NCBI GenBank assembly: GCA_039972875.1 | Contig: JBDWMA010000032.1 | Location: forward strand, 303,473 to 367,472 | Reading direction: 5' to 3' | Origin: Pseudoruegeria sp039972875 | Lineage (GTDB): Bacteria > Pseudomonadota > Alphaproteobacteria > Rhodobacterales > Rhodobacteraceae | Length of the DNA stretch: 64,000 nt | Notes under the pieces: model-generated | The model's database searches: none | What the model was told of the DNA's origin: nothing | The model's input: only the letters and a program-made list of their open reading frames with translations | Part shown: positions 54,653-61,980 of the stretch, piece after piece | How the letters are laid out: every line of letters starts with the position of its first letter | Numbering within the stretch: the stretch's first letter is position 1 | Made by a program: the position numbers and the translations under genes

Positions 54653-55143
54653 GTGTCAGTGCTCGCTCGGTTTAAGTATAGCGTAATTTCTTGAGAGAGA
54701 CGGAACCCGGCAAGAAAGAGCCAGAACCCACCTGCAATCGGTACAGAAATATAGGTGATCGCCAGATTGGCGCGCATCATGACGGATCGTTGATTGCCGC
54801 CAAATTCTGTATATTCAATGCCGTAATATAGAAACAAAGCGCCAAAAATCATGATCGCAATGTGAACGATTCCATTTTGCAGCAGTTTCAATAGGGGCTT
54901 TGTCGCGTCTGGCGTGATCCGTACGTCAAAATGTGTTCCGTCCCAAACCGCAACGATTGATCCAATCATGACGATCCATACAAACAAGAATGTTGCTAAT
55001 TCTTCGGTCCAAAGAAACGTGGGAATTAAACCAGTGTAGCGTGAAACAACCTGCATTGCGACGGGTACGGCCAATGAGGCCATCAGCACACCAAGCAAAA
55101 TTCGAAGCCCACCGCAGAGCCTGTTTAGTGATTTTCCAAGCAT
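54649..55143 (-). CDS. dctQ: TRAP transporter small permease (DctQ)
   Basis: The 164-residue small subunit with four hydrophobic helices. RYTGLIPTFLWTEELATFLFVW... begins the conserved region; WTEELATFLFVWIVMIGS is the core motif of DctQ, with the AVWDGTHFDVRI loop following. It lies between dctP and dctM in the standard TRAP order P-Q-M. The start overlaps nothing upstream; 96 bases separate it from dctP. Confidence 0.93.
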   Translation of the reverse strand: MLGKSLNRLCGGLRILLGVLMASLAVPVAMQVVSRYTGLIPTFLWTEELATFLFVWIVMIGSIVAVWDGTHFDVRITPDATKPLLKLLQNGIVHIAIMIFGALFLYYGIEYTEFGGNQRSVMMRANLAITYISVPIAGGFWLFLAGFRLSQEITLYLNRASTDT

Positions 55144-55239
55144 GTTTTGTCCTACATCGAGGCTATATGCGACAAGTCGCGCATTTAAATGCCAACAGGC
55201 GGGGCCGATTAAAGCACCCGCCTGTCAACTGGGAGACGT

Positions 55240-56223
55240 TTACATTCCGCGTACGTTTTCGAGCAGTTCTGTCGCGCCCAATTCATCCGCATATGCATCT
55301 TGAACGGGCTTAACCAGTTCCAACATTTGCTCACGGCCTTCGAATTCATGCACTTCGATTTGACCGGCATCGATCATTGCTTGAAGCTTTTCACCGTCTT
55401 GGCCACTTTCAAGAGCGCGACCAAAGGCGCCGGCCTCTGCGCCGGCTTCCATAATTGCAGCCTGAAGATCGGCAGGAAGGGCGTCGAAGACTTTCGCCGA
55501 CATAACAATTGGACGTACCGTGATTGTATGTTGTGTCAAAGAGATGTGCGGGGAGACTTCGTAGAACTTCAGGTTCTGGATCGAAGCCGCTTCGTTTTCA
55601 AACCCGGCAATCACACCTGTTTGGATCGCGTTATAAACTTCATTATAAGCGATTGCCGAAGGGGCCGCACCAACTGCAGCAAATGTCTGTGCCTGAATAG
55701 GAGCACCCATCACACGCATGCGGTGACCTGCGAGTTCTTCCATATTGGTGATTGGCTTCGCAGAAGCCAAATTGCGCACACCGCCACCATGGTAGCCAAC
55801 GATGACGATACCAGCAGATTCGCGCAAATCATCTTCAAGAGGCTTTAGAGCATCAGAAGAGAGAACAGCATTCCAATGATCCAAATCGCGGAACAAGAAC
55901 GGCATGTCCATCAACGGAATAGATTCAGAGAATACGGCCATGTTCGATGGCGCGATAATTGTGTAATCAACCGCTACACCCTGGTTCAAATAAGTCACGT
56001 AGTCGGACTCAACACCTAGCTCACCGTTCAAACGCAGATCGAAGGTGACTTCACCGTCATAGTTTTCGGCAACCTGCTTTTCAAACTCACGGAGCGTTTT
56101 TGTGAATGCATGTTCTTCATCAAACATGCTGGCACCGCGCAAGGTTACATCGGCATGCGCTAAGGACACACCGCTCAGCAAAACCGACGTTACGGCAATA
56201 GCCTTAAGTGAAAAATTGAACAT
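55240..56223 (-). CDS. dctP: TRAP transporter substrate-binding protein (DctP)
   Basis: A 327-residue periplasmic binding protein. The signal peptide (MFNFSLKAIAVTSVLLSGVS, cleaved after AHA) is followed by DVTLRGASMFDEEHAFTKTL. GHRMRVMGAPIQAQTFAAVG holds the Arg that binds the solute carboxylate in this family. Start 56223 is chosen for GGGAGGAT just upstream; an ATG at 56241 lies before that site. Solutes are usually organic acids. It is divergent from the GntR gene across a 341-base control region. Confidence 0.94.
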   Translation of the reverse strand: MFNFSLKAIAVTSVLLSGVSLAHADVTLRGASMFDEEHAFTKTLREFEKQVAENYDGEVTFDLRLNGELGVESDYVTYLNQGVAVDYTIIAPSNMAVFSESIPLMDMPFLFRDLDHWNAVLSSDALKPLEDDLRESAGIVIVGYHGGGVRNLASAKPITNMEELAGHRMRVMGAPIQAQTFAAVGAAPSAIAYNEVYNAIQTGVIAGFENEAASIQNLKFYEVSPHISLTQHTITVRPIVMSAKVFDALPADLQAAIMEAGAEAGAFGRALESGQDGEKLQAMIDAGQIEVHEFEGREQMLELVKPVQDAYADELGATELLENVRGM

Positions 56224-56406
56224 ATTATCCTCCCAGATCAAGTTCAGGTCTTAATTTTGTCCGGCGATTTACGCCAGTTCGTCACGAGAGGTCACCATTG
56301 ACCAAAAGGATATTCCCGGTTTTGACCAAGAACCCGATGCCCGGTTAACTGCAAACATACGGCTCTATCGCAACCTCTTCGTTCCTGTGATCATCAACAC
56401 TAAAAC

Positions 56407-56498
56407 TTGTATACTAGTCAACGAAAATATTCATCATACAAATTTTCCTGATTGAAATACCGCTGAATTTAAATTTGGATATGTCGTCTAGTATCCAA
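56407..56498. promoter_or_regulatory. Paired dyad sites between dctP and gntR-type gene
   Basis: TTGTATACTAGTC (56407-56419) and, on the other strand, TTGGATACTAGAC (56486-56498) agree at 11 of 13 positions. The second site also overlaps a perfect dyad TTGGATA (56475-56481) / TATCCAA (56492-56498) with a 10-base spacer. The T-A rich GTATAC core is the type bound by FCD-type GntR regulators. They lie in the 340-base gap that also holds the promoters of both operons. Confidence 0.5.
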
Positions 56499-56564
56499 TT
56501 TACCCCTATTAATTCACTAAAACTCTGTCACAATCACAACGAACTTTACAGGTAAGGACAAAAC

Positions 56565-57245
56565 ATGGCTGCACAGGCTACTCTCGACCGTACAACGAGC
56601 AGCGATCATGTTTTTGATGAACTCTACGCAAAGATCGTTCGATTGGAGTTACTTCCCGGGACCAAAATATCAGAAACCGAAGTTGCGAAATCGTTTGGAT
56701 ATTCAAGGCAACCCGTCCGAGAGGCATTTACCCGCCTTGCCAATTTAAATTTGCTACTTGTACGCCCGCAACGCGCAACTGTAGTTCGCCCGTTTTCACG
56801 ACAATTGATTGCCAATGCTCGGTTCATTCGAACAGCTGTTGAGCTAGAGGTCATTCGCGCCGCAAGCACTGATCGAGATCCTTCGATTGATGCCCCTCTC
56901 AAATCGAACATGCGCCGCCAAGGCAAAGCGATCACATCTGAAGACGCATCCGCGTTTCATGATTTGGATTATGAATTCCACAGGCTTTTGTGTGAGTCTG
57001 CCCAACAAACTTTTGCGTTTGAAATCATAGCCGCCAATAAGGCGCAGGTTGATCGCCTGTGTATGCTTGCGCTGACAAGCAAAGAAGCTATGAAAACTTT
57101 GCACTTGGATCACCAAAAGTTATTGGAGGCTCTTTTTGCTGGCGATGCGCAGACCGCCGAAAAAACACTGCGCGCGCACCTGGACCGCTTAACGCCAACC
57201 GTCGATGCGATTTACACCACACACAATGCGTATTTCGACGGGTAA
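56565..57245 (+). CDS. GntR family transcriptional regulator, FCD subfamily
   Basis: A 226-residue regulator. The N-terminal winged helix carries LLPGTKISETEVAKSFGYSR then QPVREAFTRLANLNLLLVRP. The C-terminal all-helical FCD domain (about 90-215) has DLDYEFHRLLCESAQQ and HLDRLTPTV, which include the metal-binding Asp and His positions. FCD regulators respond to organic acids. It is divergent from the TRAP transporter operon and very probably controls it. Confidence 0.94.
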   Translation: MAAQATLDRTTSSDHVFDELYAKIVRLELLPGTKISETEVAKSFGYSRQPVREAFTRLANLNLLLVRPQRATVVRPFSRQLIANARFIRTAVELEVIRAASTDRDPSIDAPLKSNMRRQGKAITSEDASAFHDLDYEFHRLLCESAQQTFAFEIIAANKAQVDRLCMLALTSKEAMKTLHLDHQKLLEALFAGDAQTAEKTLRAHLDRLTPTVDAIYTTHNAYFDG

Positions 57246-57312
57246 CCCATACGAAATAAGGCGGCTTTCGGCAGGGTCTCCAATAAAAGTGAGTGGTCAA
57301 GAAGCCCGGCTT

Positions 57313-57891
57313 TTACTGTGAGGGTGTTTTTATCCGGTGTTGTAACAGCCAGATGGCTTTCTCAAATAAATCCGGGTTTTCTTCGGCACGTGCTGCAAGG
57401 TGTGCCCCTTCAAAGAGGGACAACGCGGCCGCGGCTTCTGCCTGTGGATGATATATGCCCACAATACTTTCATCCTCCTTAGCGATCTGAAACGCCCGAC
57501 ACAGCCATGTTATCATCTCTTGACGGAACGCTTGAATCTCATCGATGACCCCAGCCGGTAAACTGTCACGGCTCGCGGACAAAGAAACACATAGGCACAG
57601 GGTATTGCCCCCATTTAGCGCATCACGATAATTTCCAATCACCGCTTCCAACCGACGAGCACCAGATTGCTCTGTCTTTTCAATTTGCTCACATACGTTT
57701 TGAAAGTTGAGCCGATACCGTTGCATCAGCGCTAAAGCCAAATCAGCCTTAGTCGGGAAGTGATAGTGAATGCTGGCCTTTCGGATACCAACATCATTCG
57801 ACAAGTCAGCATAACTAAAACCATCGAACCCCCGAGACCGCGCCGCGCGTTCTGCAGAATCCAAAAGTGCCGTTTTTGTATCTGTTACCAT
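57313..57891 (-). CDS. TetR family transcriptional regulator
   Basis: A 192-residue repressor. The helix-turn-helix is GFDGFSYADLSNDVGIRKAS then IHYHFPTKADLALALMQRYR (residues about 20-58). The C-terminal ligand domain contains a GNTLCLCVSLSASRDSLPAG segment as in the YxaF/AcrR-like branch. It follows the FAD enzyme gene after 20 bases on the same strand, so it may be autoregulated with the cluster upstream. It is convergent with the GntR gene. Confidence 0.92.
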   Translation of the reverse strand: MVTDTKTALLDSAERAARSRGFDGFSYADLSNDVGIRKASIHYHFPTKADLALALMQRYRLNFQNVCEQIEKTEQSGARRLEAVIGNYRDALNGGNTLCLCVSLSASRDSLPAGVIDEIQAFRQEMITWLCRAFQIAKEDESIVGIYHPQAEAAAALSLFEGAHLAARAEENPDLFEKAIWLLQHRIKTPSQ

Positions 57892-57911
57892 GTCACGATC
57901 CGTTGCTTTAT

Positions 57912-58952
57912 CTACAGTGCCTTTAATACATTTTCTGCGGCTTCCAAAGCCCCCTCTAAATATCCCCCGAATTGGGGTGCAACTTCTGTCCCAGCAAAAA
58001 ACAATTTATCATTCCACAGACCGATCATGGATTTCGTAAGCCCATATGATGGGTGTGTGTAATGAGGCCTGTGATCCGCTGGAGTTGATGTGAGAGGATC
58101 ATCTGCCCAGTCTTTAACGTATAGTTGAACGGGATCGGCCGCCTCAGGCCCAAATAATCGGGTGAGCTGCATTATAATATGCCGTTTTAATTCGTCTTGA
58201 TTAGATCGATGCTCAGGCGGAACACCGATAAACCCAAACAACGCGGCAGACCTACTATCTGCGGGTGAAGCATCGTGGATCTCAACCATCGGGCCATAGC
58301 GACTTGAGGCATCACCGGATAGACCAGCCTCCCTCCAAAAAGGGCTTCGATAGACAGCCACCGCCTTTGCCTGTCCAGCCATCCACGTGGCAATACCCAT
58401 CATGACCTGCAATGTCCGTTTGGAAAGGTCGGGCGCAAACCTAATTTTTAAGGCAACCCGTGGCGGCAAAGCCAAAACGACACGATCTGCGGAAATAATG
58501 TCCCCCGAAGCCAGTTCAACGAGGACGCCATTTTTCGTTTTAGACAACACTTTCACAGCCGCATTCAGACGTTTTCGATCAGGAGGAAGACGATTCGCAA
58601 GCACATCAGTTAAGGTGGAAAATCCCCCTTTCAAACGCCACGATCCCTGCATAGAGGCGAATCCAATGCCTCGCTGAATTCGACCATTTTCATCTTCTGT
58701 GCTTAAAGCACCCTCAAAATATTGATCGAACGTCTCCAAGTTAAAACGATCAATCGCCGAAAGTATTCGCGGCTGCCCCGGCCAAAACCAAGCTGGCCCT
58801 AAATCGAAATCCCCCCCGCTGTGGCGTTCTGTTTTAATCCGACCGCCAAAACGGTCTCGCGCCTCCAGTAGCAAGTAATCCTGTCCTTTAGACTGAAGCG
58901 CTTCTGCGATAGCTAAACCTGATAATCCGCCACCTATGATGAGGGTTTTCAT
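57912..58952 (-). CDS. FAD-dependent amine oxidase-like oxidoreductase
   Basis: A 346-residue flavoprotein of the monoamine oxidase type. TLIIGGGLSGLAIAEALQSK is the FAD-binding dinucleotide motif, followed by LLLEARDRFGGRIKT with the GGR pattern. The C-terminal FFAGTEVAPQFGGYLEGALE is the conserved second FAD-binding region. At 346 residues it is shorter than most amine oxidases (about 430-500), so the substrate domain is reduced. Substrate unknown. It lies upstream of the TetR gene on the same strand. Confidence 0.87.
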   Translation of the reverse strand: MKTLIIGGGLSGLAIAEALQSKGQDYLLLEARDRFGGRIKTERHSGGDFDLGPAWFWPGQPRILSAIDRFNLETFDQYFEGALSTEDENGRIQRGIGFASMQGSWRLKGGFSTLTDVLANRLPPDRKRLNAAVKVLSKTKNGVLVELASGDIISADRVVLALPPRVALKIRFAPDLSKRTLQVMMGIATWMAGQAKAVAVYRSPFWREAGLSGDASSRYGPMVEIHDASPADSRSAALFGFIGVPPEHRSNQDELKRHIIMQLTRLFGPEAADPVQLYVKDWADDPLTSTPADHRPHYTHPSYGLTKSMIGLWNDKLFFAGTEVAPQFGGYLEGALEAAENVLKAL

Positions 58953-59028
58953 CGCATTCCCTTATTCGCAATGCCCACATGTGGGCAAAGCATGCATACA
59001 AGCCATTTCACTGAAGTAGTTAAAAACA

Positions 59029-59964
59029 TCAGGGATTTAGGGGTGAAACATCTGTTTGCTTGGATCGAAATGGCACAGCACCTTTTGCATGTATGACGGC
59101 ATCAACTTGCACTGAAACACCTCGCCCCATGAGCGGGCGCCTTTCGGCGTGGACCTCTTTAATCTTAGCACGGCCTTTGATGTTTACCGTTGTCCCCGTC
59201 GTGAAATCTACAAACTGAAGACCAACGCGATCATCCTGACCAATATTGCCAAACGTATTGTAGAAATTGTTTCCCTTATAATCCGGGAAAAACAAGGAAC
59301 CATCCTGTTTAATCGACACAAATCCAGGCGCACCACCACGATGATTGATATCTACACCCGCGCGTGGATCCTGCCCCAAATGGGCCGCCCGTGAAGCTAT
59401 AAAAAACGTATCCGCTTTTCGAATTATGTCTATGGTTTCATTATTCAATTTTGAGCTTGCCCTGATGTCATATTCCTGAGGCAGGGAAGACTTTTGAATG
59501 TCCTTTACCTGAATGTATTTTGGGCAGTTTCCGTAGCTTTGATCAACTTTGAACGTCAACTGTTTCCCGTTTGAATGCTCCACAGTCGCATTTAGACGGT
59601 TGCGGCGGCGAGTCGCAAATTCAAGCCCGACCACGCTCACTTTTTTTCCAACACCAAACTGCAGATCAGAAGGTTCGCCAAGCAATGGGGTTGATGTCAG
59701 CACAAAACGATAAGGATCCGGCGTTTTTATAAATCCGGATGTGCCCGTTCGCACAACTGCCCATGGGTGACCGGTTGAATCAATTGCCCCCAAGTGCACC
59801 ATCTGCAAAGACGCAAAGAAGTATCGGTGTTGATCAGGCATATAGGTGCGAATCATGCGCCGGCCGAGGGCGTCTTGTCTATCCTCGACCCCCAATTTGC
59901 GATGCATCGCGACCTCCCCGTCATGAAAAACGGGTAGGTCGGAGACTTCAATAGCGCTCGACAT
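59029..59964 (-). CDS. Pyridoxamine 5'-phosphate oxidase (PNPOx)-like flavin-binding protein
   Basis: A 311-residue protein with a PNPOx-like split-barrel. The central part holds ADTFFIASRAAHLGQDPRAG, VDINHRGGAPGFVSI and SLFFPDYKGNNFYNTFGNIG, typical of the COG3576-like branch. A second N-terminal region (about 50-130) with FFASLQMVHLGAIDSTGHPW looks like a degenerate copy of the same fold. Start 59964 (MSSAIEVSDLPVFHDGEVAM) is chosen over a GTG at 60003, since relatives begin near here; AGAAGG is 10 bases upstream. It follows the cupin gene closely. Confidence 0.8.
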   Translation of the reverse strand: MSSAIEVSDLPVFHDGEVAMHRKLGVEDRQDALGRRMIRTYMPDQHRYFFASLQMVHLGAIDSTGHPWAVVRTGTSGFIKTPDPYRFVLTSTPLLGEPSDLQFGVGKKVSVVGLEFATRRRNRLNATVEHSNGKQLTFKVDQSYGNCPKYIQVKDIQKSSLPQEYDIRASSKLNNETIDIIRKADTFFIASRAAHLGQDPRAGVDINHRGGAPGFVSIKQDGSLFFPDYKGNNFYNTFGNIGQDDRVGLQFVDFTTGTTVNIKGRAKIKEVHAERRPLMGRGVSVQVDAVIHAKGAVPFRSKQTDVSPLNP

Positions 59965-60012
59965 GGGCAGTAAACCTTCTGTTCGGTTGAAAATCGCTTC
60001 CACGGCTGTTGG

Positions 60013-60681
60013 CTAAACCGCCGGAGGTTTCGCATGAGGAAGATGACCAGATTTGATCCACACCTTAGCCCCCTCTCTTCCGGCTGAGGCAGCCAAAGAC
60101 ACGCCCTCGGGCAATCGAAGCCATGCCCCTTTGCCAAGTGTTTCACCGGATTCAGATACAGTCCCGTCAATGACAAGCAATTCAATACCACCCGGATCGG
60201 CCTTGATCAGCGTCGCCCCCGCCTCAAGATGATTATAGGTCACCGTCTCTCTGTCATCCGCATGCAGCGCGGCGGTTGCGATACCATCAACCGGCTCAGA
60301 AAGCCCATCCACCATATTCTTGCGAAATTGAGTGCGGTCCTCCATATCAAATTGCCAGAGTTTCACAAAAATCGTGCATCCCAGATCGGATCCCGGAGTA
60401 TGGCTCGTCGTTGGCGGGTTCCGCACGTAGGAGCCCTCTGGGAAATCCCCGTGTTCATCCTGAAAAACCCCCTCAAGCACGATAAATTCTTCGCCACCTG
60501 TGTGGGTATGAGCCGAAAATTTACTTTGAGGTGCATACCGAACAATAGACGTCGCCCGCGCGACTTCATCCCCGATCCTGTCCAACATCCGACGGTCCAC
60601 CCCTGGTATGGGGGATGGGCGCCACTCCAATCGCTCAGAATGAACCAGCGCACGTTTTTTGAAATCAGAATTTAAGTCCAT
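60013..60681 (-). CDS. ChrR-like cupin domain protein
   Basis: A 222-residue cupin. The metal-binding motif is FSAHTHTGGEEFIVLEGVFQ, then SYVRNPPTTSHTP, the pattern of the ChrR cupin branch (anti-sigma ChrR and related). A second, degenerate cupin half follows (about 125-215). Unlike ChrR there is no N-terminal zinc-binding anti-sigma domain and no sigma factor gene is beside it. Start 60681 has AAAGGA upstream and replaces a start at 60747 that would add a Cys-rich extension. It lies between GST and PNPOx-like genes. Confidence 0.82.
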   Translation of the reverse strand: MDLNSDFKKRALVHSERLEWRPSPIPGVDRRMLDRIGDEVARATSIVRYAPQSKFSAHTHTGGEEFIVLEGVFQDEHGDFPEGSYVRNPPTTSHTPGSDLGCTIFVKLWQFDMEDRTQFRKNMVDGLSEPVDGIATAALHADDRETVTYNHLEAGATLIKADPGGIELLVIDGTVSESGETLGKGAWLRLPEGVSLAASAGREGAKVWIKSGHLPHAKPPAV

Positions 60682-60704
60682 GACTTTATCCTTTTCGCTT
60701 TGGA

Positions 60705-61325
60705 TTATCCGGCAATACTGGGACGAGCAGCAACACTTGCGCGCCACGCAATCAGATTTTTCAAAGAGCCAGGTGTTTCGATTTTGGCAAAATCTGCGAA
60801 TACAAGACCCATGTAAGCGGTGATATCGGCAACAGAGAAGTGATCTCCGGCTAAAAACGTATTCTCTGCCAATACATCGTTAAGGTATATCATCGTAAGC
60901 TCGGCAACTTCCTTTTGTTTGTTGCCCCATTCCTCACATTGGTACACCTCAAGATCCGGGCCAAGTCCCGGAGTCGCATTATGAAAATAGGCGGCGACAG
61001 CATCCAACAGCCCCTTTTCTGCCCTTAAGTTCATCATAGAAATAACAGCACGTTCTTTAGGGGTTTCGCCCGTTAAAGATGCCCCTTCAAAAGACGCATC
61101 AATGTACTCAGTGATCGCGTTGCATTGCGAAATATGGGTTCCATCTGACAATTCCAGACAAGGTACAATCGCATCTTGGTTTTTTGCCTTATATTCTGCG
61201 GTCCGATGCTCACCAGCCATGACATCAACGGGGACAAACTCTACGAAGCTCGTCGCATTTTTTTCGGCAAGGGCGATGCGCACGCGCGCAGGGTTAATAA
61301 AGCCTTCAGCATCGTAGAGTTTCAT
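60705..61325 (-). CDS. Glutathione S-transferase family protein
   Basis: A 206-residue GST. The N-terminal thioredoxin-like domain (1-80) starts MKLYDAEGFINPARVRIALA and has VPCLELSDGTHISQCNAITE, the cis-Pro and Ser/Gln glutathione-binding segment. The C-terminal helical domain contains FLAGDHFSVADITAYMGL, with the N-capping Asp. The usual catalytic Ser/Tyr near residue 5-10 is not obvious. It is the first gene of the same-strand run GST-cupin-PNPOx-FAD oxidase-TetR. Confidence 0.92.
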   Translation of the reverse strand: MKLYDAEGFINPARVRIALAEKNATSFVEFVPVDVMAGEHRTAEYKAKNQDAIVPCLELSDGTHISQCNAITEYIDASFEGASLTGETPKERAVISMMNLRAEKGLLDAVAAYFHNATPGLGPDLEVYQCEEWGNKQKEVAELTMIYLNDVLAENTFLAGDHFSVADITAYMGLVFADFAKIETPGSLKNLIAWRASVAARPSIAG

Positions 61326-61509
61326 AGAATTTCCTTTAAAGGTGTTGGTGTTGATTGGCTACCTATCAGCAGGTAGGCTGACAAGCAATGACAATTGACC
61401 TTGGGTTAGAAAGATCACACCAATGTGAGATCCACCGCCAATTCCCAAAATCGAAGCTTTAGCGAGCCAATCCGCTGTGTAAGGGCCAATGATTTGCTCG
61501 TGTCCCCCA

Positions 61510-61797
61510 AAACAAAGCGAGCGGTTCCACAAAACGATTTTGCAGGAGTTCTACCAGGTCACGTTCCGCAAGAAGCTCTATGACAGCATCGACGGGCTGC
61601 AGGCCGATCTGGATGAGTGGCTCCATCACTACAACCACGCGCGCACGCATCAGGGCTAAATGTGTTGCGGCAGAACGCCCATCGAAACCAGGATCGACGG
61701 GAAAGAAATCTGGCAGGAAAAGTTCGTGAACTTAACTCGACCTGACAGACACAGACAGAAAAACGGCCAACCGTCAGATCACATCTGAACCACTACA
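61510..61797 (+). pseudogene. Remnant of an IS481-family transposase gene and right insertion end
   Basis: The plus-strand frame around 61519 reads ERFHKTILQEFYQVTFRKKL, then YDSIDGLQADLDEWLHHYNH and ARTHQG, the C-terminal part of an IS481-type integrase-fold transposase. A TAA then replaces the expected Lys codon, and the frame continues MCCGRTPIETRIDGKEIWQE and KFVNLT. Upstream sequence is lost by a deletion of a few bases and then becomes unrelated. The 3' end GTCAGATCACATCTGAACC, followed by ACTACA to 61797, probably is the right end of the element. No left end is seen. It is too short to be active. Confidence 0.75.
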
Positions 61798-61934
61798 CTT
61801 CAAAGTAGCGCGCACCACTGCAAGAGTGATACACTAATAATTTAGATTATTTAATTTCTTGGTGAACTGGTTAAAATAATTATCCAGATCACTAAGACCG
61901 ACACCAAAACCTCTGCCTATTTTGACAATCGAAT

Positions 61935-61970
61935 AATCCGGGCACGATTTTTCTTCATCGCACCCGGATT
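61935..61970 (-). terminator. Hairpin downstream of the RTX gene
   Basis: AATCCGGG (61935-61942) pairs with CCCGGATT (61963-61970), and CGAT/ATCG adds further pairing after two mismatches. It lies just past the RTX stop at 61981 on the minus strand and probably ends its transcript. The T run is weak. Confidence 0.65.
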
Positions 61971-61980
61971 ACAGCTCAGT

